A stretch of DNA of 31,726 nucleotides from JAQUCI01 sp964553255 (GTDB lineage: Bacteria > Bacillota_I > Bacilli_A > Erysipelotrichales > Erysipelotrichaceae). The translations under genes and the position numbers were made by a program. The notes beneath the pieces are model-generated. The model did not search any database. It was not told where the DNA came from and saw only the letters and a program-made list of their open reading frames with translations. The DNA lies in contig CAZKJS010000019.1 of NCBI GenBank assembly GCA_964553255.1, forward strand, positions 1-31,726, written 5' to 3'. This document shows, piece after piece, positions 8,824-17,025 of this stretch; the first letter of the stretch is position 1, and each line of letters begins with the position of its first letter.

Positions 8824-9305
8824 ATGAAATTGAGAAAAATTTTTTAATGATCTTGCTTAGCATATTACTGTTTATGGCAGTAGGATGTAGCAATCAAAAA
8901 CAAGAAGACAAAAACGACGGAAACAACAATGATAAAGAGCCTAAGACTGAAGAAAATGGTAAACAAGATGTTTTTATTCCAAGAGTTGAAGTACCTAGCA
9001 ACCTACCTGTTTATCCTGATGCCTATTTGATAAATGATGCAGCAATGGGTGGTGATGGTCATTGGGCGTGGCTTTATGCAACAGACGCTAGCGCAAATGA
9101 AATCGTAGCTTTTTTCAGTCAAACATTTCTTGATCTAGGCTATGAACTTGATGAAGATTTTACCTTTGCGATGTACGAAGAGTTTTTTATCGTAACAAAA
9201 TCATTAGAGTTACAGGTTTTTTGGCTAGATGATGGTATTAGTGAAGCAAACCCTGACACGCCAAATCGATGGTATGCAATATTGGTGAATTTGGAAGCTT
9301 GGTAA
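8824..9305 (+). pseudogene. Small lipoprotein with a frameshift in its signal peptide
   Basis: The intended gene starts at ATG 8824, nine bases after GAAAGG (8809-8814), and reads MKLRKIF before a stop. Adding one T to the T6 run at 8840-8845 joins it to the downstream frame (from 8847), giving MKLRKIF-LMILLSILLF and the lipobox AVGC, a classic lipoprotein signal. The mature part begins with an Asn/Asp/Lys-rich linker (residues just after the Cys) and then a ~110-residue domain with VPSNLPVYPDAYL, DGHWAWLYATDAS and ANEIVAFFSQTFLDLGYEL, a pattern seen in uncharacterised surface lipoproteins. If ATG 8847 were used instead the signal peptide would lack its positive N-terminus and a ribosome site. 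Either a homopolymer sequencing error or a real mutation. Confidence 0.7.
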
Positions 9306-9315
9306 TATTAAGAAG

Positions 9316-9345
9316 AAAGACTCACATAATGATGAGTCTTTTTTG
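9316..9345 (+). terminator. Intrinsic terminator after the lipoprotein
   Basis: AAAGACTCA (9316-9324) pairs perfectly with TGAGTCTTT (9333-9341) around an 8-base loop, followed by T to 9344. It lies eleven bases after the stop codon. Confidence 0.85.
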
Positions 9346-9412
9346 ATATTTAATAGTAAAAAGGTAAGTTTGAGTATTTAAATTTATTTCAATCATATTT
9401 CACAGTTTAACA

Positions 9413-9441
9413 TTGACTTAATAGATGATAACAGCTAGAAT
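9413..9441 (+). promoter_or_regulatory. Sigma-A promoter for the riboswitch-nrdGD transcript
   Basis: TTGACT at 9413-9418 and TAGAAT at 9436-9441 are separated by exactly 17 bases. Transcription would begin near 9448, just upstream of the cobalamin aptamer. Confidence 0.6.
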
Positions 9442-9460
9442 TTGAATACAATCAATATAA

Positions 9461-9626
9461 ATGTGACTAAGGGGAAGCAGGTGTAAATCCTGCACAGAGC
9501 CGCTACGGTAATGAATTATTCAAAGTCCGATTACCTTATCACATTAAACCGCAGGTGTTTCCCGGTCCTGGAAATGGCGTGTTATCTTTTAATTTAACCG
9601 CGCATTATTTGGATGAGCGGTTTTTA
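9461..9626 (+). promoter_or_regulatory. Cobalamin riboswitch with terminator, upstream of nrdG-nrdD
   Basis: The aptamer spans 9461-9544. Its P1 stem pairs ATGTGA (9461-9466) with TCACAT (9539-9544), continued by TAAGG (9468-9472) with CCTTA (9534-9538). Inside are GGGGAAGCAGGTGTAAATCC and a B12-box-like GAGCCGCTACGGTAAT, then AAAGTCCGATTACC, all cobalamin-riboswitch hallmarks. Downstream, CAGG...CCTG (9552-9570 region) can form the loop that makes the long-range pseudoknot. AACCGC (9596-9601) pairs with GCGGTT (9617-9622) followed by T5, an intrinsic terminator 20 bases before the nrdG start. Bound cobalamin is therefore expected to shut off transcription of the B12-independent reductase. 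Confidence 0.85.
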
Positions 9627-9641
9627 TTTAAAAGGAGAACA

Positions 9642-10370
9642 ATGAGAGTAGCAGGATATCATTACATAACCCTTAAGGATTTCCCAGGGAATGTCGCAAC
9701 AATATGCTTTATCTCTGGATGTCAATTACGATGTCCATATTGCCATAATCCCAAATTGGTGTTGTTTAATAATGATAATGATTATTATAAAGAGTTTTTA
9801 GAATATGTTGCTAGAAGAAGTAAGTTGCTTGATGGGGTAGTGATAAGTGGAGGAGAGCCACTAATGCATGATGGTGTGATAGCGTTAATAACCAAAATTA
9901 AGCATATGGGTTTGAAAGTAAAACTTGATACCAATGGCATAAATAATGAGAGATTAAATTATCTGCTTAATGAAAAACTTATCGATTATGTAGCGCTTGA
10001 TTATAAGAATCATCGTATCAGATTAAATGAAACAGTTGGCATAAAAAAAAGTAATGATAGTTTGTATGATCATTGGAAAGCAAGTTTTGAAATGTTATTA
10101 GCAAATGATATTTGTTTTGAAGTTAGAACAACAGTTGTAAAAGAGTTACATAGTATCAATGATCTAATTACCATGGCAATTGAACTAAAAGCGATAGCTA
10201 ATGGAAATAACACTTTTAACTGGCATATACAGAATTTTGAAAAAAATGAACTGATAATTAACGATCACAACGCAAATAGAATAAAGTTAAGTTCATATTA
10301 TCAGCATGAGCTTGACAGTATAGTGAAACAACTAAGTACAATCACAACAAATGTCTATCTGAGACAATGA
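9642..10370 (+). CDS. nrdG: Anaerobic ribonucleotide reductase activating protein (radical SAM)
   Basis: This 242-residue radical SAM enzyme uses a 4Fe-4S cluster and S-adenosylmethionine to put the glycyl radical on NrdD. The cluster motif is CxxxCxxC at Cys27, Cys31, Cys34 (GCQLRCPYCHNP); VVISGGEPL and KLDTNG follow as SAM-binding elements. It has the longer NrdG2-type form rather than the ~155-residue E. coli type. The open frame extends upstream to 9555, but that would run through the riboswitch; ATG 9642 with AAAGGAG at 9631-9637 is the start. The stop is 12 bases before nrdD, so both share one mRNA and the cobalamin riboswitch. Confidence 0.92.
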   Translation: MRVAGYHYITLKDFPGNVATICFISGCQLRCPYCHNPKLVLFNNDNDYYKEFLEYVARRSKLLDGVVISGGEPLMHDGVIALITKIKHMGLKVKLDTNGINNERLNYLLNEKLIDYVALDYKNHRIRLNETVGIKKSNDSLYDHWKASFEMLLANDICFEVRTTVVKELHSINDLITMAIELKAIANGNNTFNWHIQNFEKNELIINDHNANRIKLSSYYQHELDSIVKQLSTITTNVYLRQ

Positions 10371-10382
10371 CAAGGGGGAAAT

Positions 10383-12455
10383 ATGAACATAAAAGTTGAA
10401 AAAAGAGATGGTAGAGTAGTATTGTTTGATATTGAAAAAATCAAAAAAGCAATCAGATTAGCATTTGAAGCACAAAATCATCTTTATGATAATGATGTGA
10501 TAGAATTATTGGCATTGAGAGCTTCGGCCATCGTTTTAAAAGGAAACAAAGTTGATATATTAAAGGTTGAAGATATTCAAGATGCTGTGGAAATAGCGAC
10601 CATTCAAAGTGGCTTTACCGATGTTGCAAAAGCGTACATTTTATATCGAAAACAACATGAAAAAGCAAGAACTGCCATAACAACTTTGCTTGATTATAAA
10701 AAAGTTGTTAATGACTATCTTAAGATTGACGATTGGCGTGTAAAAGAAAATGCCACAGTAACATATTCTGTTGGAGGTCTAATCTTATCAAATAGTGGCA
10801 CAATAACAGCAAACTATTGGCTTAGTGAGATTTATGACAAAGAGATCGCTGAAGCCCATACTAATGGTGATTTTCATATTCATGATCTATCAATGCTAAC
10901 AGGTTATTGTGCTGGTTGGTCATTAAGACAATTGATATTTGAAGGTCTAGGAGGGGTGGCGGGTAAAATAACTTCCGCTCCTGCTAAGCATTTAGCGACA
11001 ATTTTTAATCAAATGGTGAATTTTCTTGGAATTATGCAGAATGAATGGGCTGGTGCTCAAGCTTTCAGTTCGTTTGACACATATTTAGCACCGTTTGTAA
11101 AAGCAGATAATTTAAACCAAGAACAAGTAGAGAAATGTATTGAGTCATTTGTTTATGGTGTTAACACACCAAGTAGGTGGGGGACGCAAGCACCTTTTAC
11201 CAATATTACATTGGACTGGACGGTTCCAAGTGATTTGAAAGATAAGTCGGCTATCATAAAAGGTGAAGATGCTGGTTTCAATTATGGCGATTGCCAAAAA
11301 GAGATGGATATGATCAACAAAGCATTTATGGAAATAATGATTAAAGGCGATCATGAAGGCAGGGGCTTTCAATATCCGATACCAACTTACTCGATAACAA
11401 AAGATTTTGATTGGAGTGATAATGAGCTTAATCGGTTGTTATTCACTATGACAGCGAAATATGGTACACCTTATTTCTCAAATTATATAAATAGTGATAT
11501 GGAACCATCTGATGTTAGAAGTATGTGCTGCCGTTTGCGACTAGATTTAAGAGAATTGCGAAAAAAAGGAGGAGGTTATTTTGGTAGTGGTGAAAGTACT
11601 GGTTCAATAGGAGTTGTGACTATCAATTTACCTCGTATTGCTTACTTGGCTAAAAATGAAGAAGATTTCTTTAATCGACTTGATAAAGTAATGGATATTG
11701 CTGCAAGATCATTAGTGACTAAACGTAAAGTTATAACGGAGTTTTTAGCTGCTAATCTATATCCATATACCAAAAGATACCTTAAAACATTTCGCAATCA
11801 TTTTTCAACAATAGGATTAATAGGCATGAATGAAGTAGGTTTAAATGCAAACTGGTTAACAAGTAATCTATTAAATACGCAAACACAAGATTTTGCGGCT
11901 AAAACGCTAAATCATATGCGTAATCGCCTTAGTGTTTATCAAGAAAAATATGAGGATCTTTTTAATCTTGAAGCAACGCCTGCAGAATCAACGTCTTATC
12001 GTTTAGCCAAAATTGATAAGAGATTATATCCAGATATAATAACCGCATCAGCTGATGATAATATTCCTTATTATACAAATAGTTCGCATTTACCAGTAGG
12101 GTGCACTGATGATATTTTTAAGGCACTATCAATCCAAGATAATCTACAAACGCTATATACTAGTGGTACTGTATTTCATGTTTTTCATGGTGAACGCATG
12201 CCAGATTTTCAAGCAACTGCTAGCTTGATTAAAAAGATCGCAAGTAATTATCGCTTACCATATTTCACGATCAGTCCAACTTATTCGATATGTCAAAAGC
12301 ATGGTTATTTATCAGCAGAAGTGATAAAATGTCCGATTTGTAACGAAGAAACAGAAGTTTATAGTAGAATAACTGGTTATTATCGACCACTGAAAAATTG
12401 GAATGCTGGTAAACAACAAGAATATAAAGAACGTCTAGAGTATGTGATCAGATAA
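10383..12455 (+). CDS. nrdD: Anaerobic (class III) ribonucleoside-triphosphate reductase
   Basis: A 690-residue glycyl-radical enzyme that reduces NTPs to dNTPs without oxygen. An ATP-cone allosteric domain occupies residues ~1-95 (IKVEKRDGRVVLFDIEKIKKAI). The catalytic barrel follows, with HNGDFHIHDL-type and RMCCRL-like active-site segments (SMCCRLRLDLRELRKKGGG). The C-terminus has a zinc site (Cys637, His640, Cys650, Cys653) and the glycyl radical loop RITGYYRPLKNWNAGK with Gly665. Length is normal for the family. It is preceded by GGGGG/AAAGGGGG-like purine-rich sequence nine bases from ATG. Cotranscribed with nrdG under the cobalamin riboswitch, which suggests a B12-dependent class II reductase elsewhere in the genome. 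Confidence 0.95.
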   Translation: MNIKVEKRDGRVVLFDIEKIKKAIRLAFEAQNHLYDNDVIELLALRASAIVLKGNKVDILKVEDIQDAVEIATIQSGFTDVAKAYILYRKQHEKARTAITTLLDYKKVVNDYLKIDDWRVKENATVTYSVGGLILSNSGTITANYWLSEIYDKEIAEAHTNGDFHIHDLSMLTGYCAGWSLRQLIFEGLGGVAGKITSAPAKHLATIFNQMVNFLGIMQNEWAGAQAFSSFDTYLAPFVKADNLNQEQVEKCIESFVYGVNTPSRWGTQAPFTNITLDWTVPSDLKDKSAIIKGEDAGFNYGDCQKEMDMINKAFMEIMIKGDHEGRGFQYPIPTYSITKDFDWSDNELNRLLFTMTAKYGTPYFSNYINSDMEPSDVRSMCCRLRLDLRELRKKGGGYFGSGESTGSIGVVTINLPRIAYLAKNEEDFFNRLDKVMDIAARSLVTKRKVITEFLAANLYPYTKRYLKTFRNHFSTIGLIGMNEVGLNANWLTSNLLNTQTQDFAAKTLNHMRNRLSVYQEKYEDLFNLEATPAESTSYRLAKIDKRLYPDIITASADDNIPYYTNSSHLPVGCTDDIFKALSIQDNLQTLYTSGTVFHVFHGERMPDFQATASLIKKIASNYRLPYFTISPTYSICQKHGYLSAEVIKCPICNEETEVYSRITGYYRPLKNWNAGKQQEYKERLEYVIR

Positions 12456-12483
12456 TATTGATATTTAATAGAAAGTGTATATA

Positions 12484-12513
12484 TTGATACAATTCGCGAT
12501 TTAAATATATAAT
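12484..12513 (+). promoter_or_regulatory. Promoter before the YjdJ-type acetyltransferase
   Basis: TTGATA (12484-12489) and a consensus TATAAT (12508-12513) with an 18-base spacer lie 25 bases before the start codon's ribosome site. It separates this gene from the nrdGD operon. Confidence 0.55.
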
Positions 12514-12537
12514 GTAGTTAAATAAGGAGATTTACAA

Positions 12538-12861
12538 ATGATCTGGCAGTATGAAAAAAACAGAATATATGCTCTTGATGATAAAAAGGAATTACTAGCA
12601 GAGATTACTTTTGTTAGTAAGAGTGAAAATGAAGTAGTTATCGATCATACCTATGTTAATCCTTCATTAAGAGGGCAAGGTGTTGCTGGTAAGATGATGG
12701 AAGTAATGATGTCGTATTTACAAGAAAACAACTTAAAAACAACAGCAACATGTTCATATGCTGATAGTTGGTTGGAAAAAAACAAAGAACGGTTTCAAGA
12801 GTTGATAGCTAATAAAGATGTTGAACAAACCGTTGCATGCAAACTAAATGCTAAGTACTAA
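12538..12861 (+). CDS. Short GNAT-type N-acetyltransferase (YjdJ/COG2388 family)
   Basis: This 107-residue protein is a minimal GNAT domain of the COG2388 type. It has a short strand pair (AEITFVSKSENEVVIDHTYVNP), the acetyl-CoA loop RGQGVAGKMM at about residues 45-54, and the family's ending (ATCSYADSWLEKNKERF). Length is about 100 residues, as usual for the family, which is smaller than standard GNATs. Substrates are unknown for nearly all members. ATG 12538 follows AAGGAG at 12523-12529. It has its own promoter and is 81 bases from the next gene. Confidence 0.85.
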   Translation: MIWQYEKNRIYALDDKKELLAEITFVSKSENEVVIDHTYVNPSLRGQGVAGKMMEVMMSYLQENNLKTTATCSYADSWLEKNKERFQELIANKDVEQTVACKLNAKY

Positions 12862-12942
12862 GTCTTTACTGCTATTATTACAAATATTAAACAAAGACGG
12901 TTATCATAAAATAAATATCAAAAGTGAAATGGGTGATAATTA

Positions 12943-13353
12943 ATGTGGAAATGTCCAAAATGCAATAAAAGTTTTGAGAATAAAAACCAACATCATTTCT
13001 GTCAACACAGTGCTTTAACGATTGATGATTACATTAATGAACAAGCTGAGGAAATAAAACCGATATTACAAAAAGTAAGAACTTGTATAAAGCATGCTAT
13101 TCCAGAAGCGACTGAGAGAATGTCATGGCAAATGCCTACATTTTGGCATAAGCATAATTTAATTCATTTCGCCGCTTTTAAAAAACACTTAGGTATTTAT
13201 CCTGGGGATGAAGCGATTAGCTTTTTTGTTGATAAACTAAAAGAATATCAAACAAGTAAAGGAGCTATTCGTTTTTATTATGATGAAGAAATACCATACG
13301 ATCTAATTGCTGAAATTGCATTGTGGTGTTATCAAACGGGAAATCATCACTAG
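12943..13353 (+). CDS. DUF1801 (YdhG-like) protein with N-terminal zinc ribbon
   Basis: A 136-residue protein. Residues 1-22 form a Cys/His zinc knuckle (CPKC at 4-7, HHFC at about 18-21). The rest is a DUF1801 domain: DYINEQAEEIKPILQKVRTCIKHAIPEATERMSWQMPTF, then FAAFKKHLGIYP and the closing IRFYYDEEIPYDLIAEIALW. DUF1801 proteins include YdhG, proposed as an iron-related frataxin-like fold, but the biochemical role is unproven. It sits 15 bases before a second DUF1801 gene and shares its transcript. Confidence 0.85.
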   Translation: MWKCPKCNKSFENKNQHHFCQHSALTIDDYINEQAEEIKPILQKVRTCIKHAIPEATERMSWQMPTFWHKHNLIHFAAFKKHLGIYPGDEAISFFVDKLKEYQTSKGAIRFYYDEEIPYDLIAEIALWCYQTGNHH

Positions 13354-13368
13354 TAAAGGGATAAATTT

Positions 13369-13824
13369 ATGAGCAAAACTATAAATAGTGTTGAAGATTA
13401 TATCAATGCATTGTCTGATGATCGAGCTGTGATTATTAAAAGACTAAGACAAGTGCTCTTGACTAATTTACCAAAGGAACTAAATGAGCAACTTGCTTAC
13501 GGCATGATTAACTATTTAGTGCCTTTATCAATATATCCAAAAGGGTATCATGTAAAAAAAGATGTACCATTACCGTTTATTGCGATTGCATCACAGAAAC
13601 ATCATATCTCCTTATATCATATGGGAATGTATGGCGATGATAGTTTAGTTGCTTGGTTTAAAGATGAATATGAAAAACTTAATTTAGGTAAACCAGATAT
13701 AGGTAAAAGTTGTATTAGATTCAAAAAGATCAGTGAAATACCTTATGATTTGATTGGGGAATTCTGTCGTAAGATGTCTATTGAGCAATATATCCATATT
13801 TATGAAAACAATACTAGATTATAA
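13369..13824 (+). CDS. DUF1801 domain protein, second copy
   Basis: A 151-residue DUF1801 protein without the zinc knuckle of its neighbour. Family features are VEDYINALSDDRAVIIKRLRQVLLTNLPKELNEQLAYGMINYLVPLSIYP, FIAIASQKHHISLYHMGMYG and CIRFKKISEIPYDLIGEF. The two neighbours align over the same core but differ greatly, so this is an old pairing, not a recent duplication. AAAGGGAT precedes ATG 13369 by about eight bases. Function is unknown. The operon probably continues into the DUF3795 gene 25 bases downstream. Confidence 0.85.
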   Translation: MSKTINSVEDYINALSDDRAVIIKRLRQVLLTNLPKELNEQLAYGMINYLVPLSIYPKGYHVKKDVPLPFIAIASQKHHISLYHMGMYGDDSLVAWFKDEYEKLNLGKPDIGKSCIRFKKISEIPYDLIGEFCRKMSIEQYIHIYENNTRL

Positions 13825-13849
13825 ATAGAAAGATCATTGGATAATCAAT

Positions 13850-14410
13850 ATGAAAGGATTTAATCGCCAAGATCATTCATTATCTTTATGTGGACTTAAT
13901 TGTTTATTATGTCCAATGCATCTTAGAGACTATTGTCCTGGCTGTGGTAAAGGAGAGGGAAATCAATCTTGCGCTATAGCAAGATGTAGCATACTACATG
14001 ATAATGTTGAGTATTGTTATTTATGTAGTGATTATCCTTGCTTGCATTATCGTGATATTGATAAGTATGATTCATTTATTTCGCACCAAAATCAACTAGT
14101 AGACAATGAAAAAGCAAAATCTATTGGTATAGATAATTATAAAATTGAACAAAAGCTCAAACAGACCTATTTGCTAGAGCTTATTAATGAATATAATGAA
14201 GGTAGGAAGATGACGTTGTATTGTCAGGCAGTCAATCTTTTACCTATGTTTGATTTATCATCGATCATGATTGAGTTAAGATCATTAACGAAAGGAAAAC
14301 AACTAGATAAAAAGGAAAAAGCAGAAATTGCTGGGCGATTATTTAAAGAATGTGCTAGGCGTAACGATATTAATCTTAAACTAAGAAAAAAAGTGTCTTC
14401 GTCAGATTAA
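13850..14410 (+). CDS. DUF3795 cysteine-rich protein
   Basis: A 186-residue protein with the DUF3795 pattern in residues ~10-75: CGLNCLLCPMHLRDYCPGCGKG, CAIARCSILH, YCYLCSDYPC. About eleven cysteines in pairs suggest a zinc or iron-sulfur site. The C-terminal hundred residues are helical and lack a recognised domain. The family has no established function. The ribosome site is weak, so it may depend on translation of the preceding DUF1801 gene. A distinct second DUF3795 gene lies at 17026. Confidence 0.8.
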   Translation: MKGFNRQDHSLSLCGLNCLLCPMHLRDYCPGCGKGEGNQSCAIARCSILHDNVEYCYLCSDYPCLHYRDIDKYDSFISHQNQLVDNEKAKSIGIDNYKIEQKLKQTYLLELINEYNEGRKMTLYCQAVNLLPMFDLSSIMIELRSLTKGKQLDKKEKAEIAGRLFKECARRNDINLKLRKKVSSSD

Positions 14411-14455
14411 TAGTACCAATATGCTATTCTGTTATCATATATATGTGGAGGTAAT

Positions 14456-15652
14456 ATGGATAAAAAAGAGATGACCACGAAAAAAAATGTAAAATGGCCA
14501 ACTTTTTTACTAGATGTTTTGATTTGCTCATTAGGGGCTTATGGTGGACCAGAAGCTCATTATGGTGTCTTTACAGACCAAATGGTAATAAAAAAGCAAT
14601 ATTTAACCGAAGATGAACTACTTGAATTGATCGCGCTTACGGGAATACTGCCAGGACCAAGCAGTACACAGACAATCGCTGCAATTGGTTACAAAGTAGG
14701 AGGTCCTGGACTAGCATTATTAACTCTTATTGTTTGGGCGTTGCCAGTATTGATAATAATGACTGGTTTGTCTTTTATGAGTCAAATTCTATCAGCGCTT
14801 AATATATCAACAAATGGACTTCGCTATATTGGACCTATGGCAGTTGGTTTTATCGCTGTAGCGAGCTATCGTTTGAGTAAAAAAGTGATAAGTGATAAAA
14901 AAACTTTATTCTTATTTCTATTGGGAGCAATTGTCACCTACTTCATCCATGAACCATGGATTTATCCCGCTGTTTTGATCACTAGTGGCGTTATTAGCAT
15001 TATGACTACCAAACAAAAGAATATTTGGAATATGGTTAAAATTACACCACCTTGGCATTTTCTAACTTTATTGATCATCTTTGCTTTAGGTAGTGTACTG
15101 TTAACGATGATTTTTCCTAATATCGTATTTGATCTGTTTGCGAGTTTTTATCGCTTTGGATACTTAGTCATTGGCGGTGGTCAGGTTGTTGTACCGATGA
15201 TGTTCAGTGAACTGATTGAGATAAAACAATATATGACTAGTCAAGAATTTTTAACAGGTTTTGGTTTAGTGCAAGGATTACCTGGACCAATGTTTAGTTT
15301 TAGTGCTTATGCTGGCGGTATAGCAGCTCAAAGTAGTGGATATTTGATACAGATCATCGCAGCATTAGCAAGTGGATTAGCTATATTTTTACCAGGCATT
15401 TTATTGATATTTTTCGTTTATCCAGTTTGGAATCAACTTAAAGAGATAAGAGCGATCAAAATATCACTTAGTGGTATTACAGCAGTAGCGGCAGGGTTAA
15501 TCGCTGCATCAGCTATAACATTAATGCAAAAAAGTGGCATAACTATTGATAATGCTTTGATTGTTTTAGTGACATCATCACTATTATTAAGTCGTAAGAT
15601 TTTGGCTCCACTAATAGTGTTAGCGGTTATCGTAATCGGTTTTGTTTTATAA
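14456..15652 (+). CDS. chrA: Chromate transporter (CHR family)
   Basis: A 398-residue membrane protein with the two homologous halves of long-chain ChrA. The N half has GAYGGPEAHYGVF and TGILPGPSSTQTIAAIG; the C half has VIGGGQVVVPMMFSEL and GLVQGLPGPMFSFSAYAG. Each half carries several hydrophobic helices, about ten to twelve in all. Characterised relatives export chromate, often by proton exchange; many genomic copies have untested substrates. GTGGAGG lies at 14445-14451, five bases before ATG. It lies 45 bases after DUF3795. It joins the arsenic and fluoride genes of this region as a third probable oxyanion/toxic ion function. Confidence 0.88.
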   Translation: MDKKEMTTKKNVKWPTFLLDVLICSLGAYGGPEAHYGVFTDQMVIKKQYLTEDELLELIALTGILPGPSSTQTIAAIGYKVGGPGLALLTLIVWALPVLIIMTGLSFMSQILSALNISTNGLRYIGPMAVGFIAVASYRLSKKVISDKKTLFLFLLGAIVTYFIHEPWIYPAVLITSGVISIMTTKQKNIWNMVKITPPWHFLTLLIIFALGSVLLTMIFPNIVFDLFASFYRFGYLVIGGGQVVVPMMFSELIEIKQYMTSQEFLTGFGLVQGLPGPMFSFSAYAGGIAAQSSGYLIQIIAALASGLAIFLPGILLIFFVYPVWNQLKEIRAIKISLSGITAVAAGLIAASAITLMQKSGITIDNALIVLVTSSLLLSRKILAPLIVLAVIVIGFVL

Positions 15653-15786
15653 ATCAGAAATATAGAATTTGCTTATTCAACAATAAACGACTAATATTTA
15701 ATTAACGAAGATATCATTCATATAAAACAATAGGTTATATCATTGTCATGGATGATTTCTTAATCGGCAAAAAGGAGGGACGCTAT

Positions 15787-16362
15787 ATGGATCTATTACA
15801 ATTTATCAATCAACAATTAAATGATCAAAGCACATTGGAAATGTTAGGGAAATCGGTAAAGGCAAAACCATCTCAGGTTGAGCAGTTAGCTAAATTAGGA
15901 ATACCTACAATTTTGCAAGCATTAAACCAAAACGCTAAATCACCAACAAAAGCAGCTTCATTGGCAAAGGCTTTAGATCAACATCAAAATGATAATGTTG
16001 ATGATATTGAATCGTTTTTGAAAAACTTAGATGGTGAAGATGCTAAAAAGATGTTAAAACACATTCTTTCTGACAAAAATGATAAGGTTCAGACAACATT
16101 AGCAAAGCAAACTGGACTTAAGGCAAACCAAGTTTCAGGTATACTAGCACAATTAGCACCCTTACTCATGGGAGCGCTTGCTCAACAGAAGAAACAACAA
16201 CAAGTTGATGTTTCGGGATTGGCGGGATTAATGCAGGGTTTAACATCAAAAACTAACAGTAACAATAATTTAATGGATATGGTGACAAACATGTTGGATG
16301 CTGATAATGACGGTAGTATCGCTGATGATGTTGGTAATATCCTGAAAGGATTCATGAAATAA
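15787..16362 (+). CDS. DUF937 protein
   Basis: A 191-residue soluble helical protein of the DUF937 (YidB-like) family. It opens with DLLQFINQQLNDQSTLEMLGKSVKA, contains two copies of an A-K/Q-T-G-L-K-A-N-Q-V-type helical repeat (KPSQVEQLAKLGIPTIL; LKANQVSGILAQLAPLLMGAL), and ends with the family's calcium-loop-like DADNDGSIADDVGNILKGF. The frame extends to ATG 15748, but AAGGAGGG at 15772-15779 and the family N-terminus fix the start at 15787. Function unknown. It probably has its own promoter, since 134 bases separate it from chrA. Confidence 0.85.
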   Translation: MDLLQFINQQLNDQSTLEMLGKSVKAKPSQVEQLAKLGIPTILQALNQNAKSPTKAASLAKALDQHQNDNVDDIESFLKNLDGEDAKKMLKHILSDKNDKVQTTLAKQTGLKANQVSGILAQLAPLLMGALAQQKKQQQVDVSGLAGLMQGLTSKTNSNNNLMDMVTNMLDADNDGSIADDVGNILKGFMK

Positions 16363-16431
16363 ATATCAAACTATTCAGCATATCAGAAATAATTGAACAC
16401 TAACATTTTGTAGTAATTATATAGGAGGCAT

Positions 16432-16959
16432 ATGGGCACAAAACGTAAGATGTTAAGTGATTGGCAAGCTGATTACATATTGGATTTAATGCGGCTTATT
16501 GAAACGCAAAGCAAACAAACACTTGCAAATTGGGCAATAGATTATGCCAAGAATAATTTACTAGCTATTTGGACAAAATACTATCCTGATGACAATCGTG
16601 TTAAAGATGCTATCTTAGCATCGAAGTTATGGTTGCGTAAAGAGATAAGTCTAACCCAAGCTAAACCATTAATACTAACTTGTCATCAAGCTGCTAAAGA
16701 AAAAGATGATAATCCAGCAGCACAAGCAGCCGCAAGAGCTGTGGCTCAAAGTTGCTCCACGATTCACTCAGCACGTCATTGTATAGGGTTAGCTTTATAT
16801 GGCGCTTTAGCGTTAGCTTATGATAATTTGGGGGCTTCAGCAAAATGGGAAGACTTAGAAAAATATGCGGCTAAAGAATGTGTTAAGATGACACAAAATC
16901 TTGCAAGCGTTGCAATAGTTGATGAACCAAATCCAGCTAAAATAAACTGGCATTGTTAA
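16432..16959 (+). CDS. Imm5-like putative immunity protein
   Basis: A 175-residue all-helical protein that resembles the family annotated as putative immunity protein (Imm-5-like): LSDWQADYILDLMRLIETQSKQTLANWAIDYA, YPDDNRVKDAILASKLWLRKEI, AAQAAARAVAQSCSTIHSARHCIGLALYGALALAYD. No toxin gene with a polymorphic-toxin layout is next to it, so an immunity role is only family inference. AGGAGG lies seven bases before ATG 16432. The protein is richer in Ala than its neighbours but codon usage looks the same. Confidence 0.6.
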   Translation: MGTKRKMLSDWQADYILDLMRLIETQSKQTLANWAIDYAKNNLLAIWTKYYPDDNRVKDAILASKLWLRKEISLTQAKPLILTCHQAAKEKDDNPAAQAAARAVAQSCSTIHSARHCIGLALYGALALAYDNLGASAKWEDLEKYAAKECVKMTQNLASVAIVDEPNPAKINWHC

Positions 16960-16963
16960 GATA

Positions 16964-16991
16964 TTGAGGTTGGATAAAATATGATTATAAT
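16964..16991 (+). promoter_or_regulatory. Promoter before the second DUF3795 gene
   Basis: TTGAGG (16964-16969) and consensus TATAAT (16986-16991) with a 16-base spacer, 35 bases before the start codon. Confidence 0.5.
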
Positions 16992-17025
16992 AAAGTCATA
17001 GAAGGAAACAACAAGAGTATAAATT

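Noticed and set aside
9555..9641. Upstream extension of nrdG to 9555
   Set aside because: It would translate part of the cobalamin riboswitch and terminator; AAAGGAG plus ATG 9642 gives the family N-terminus.
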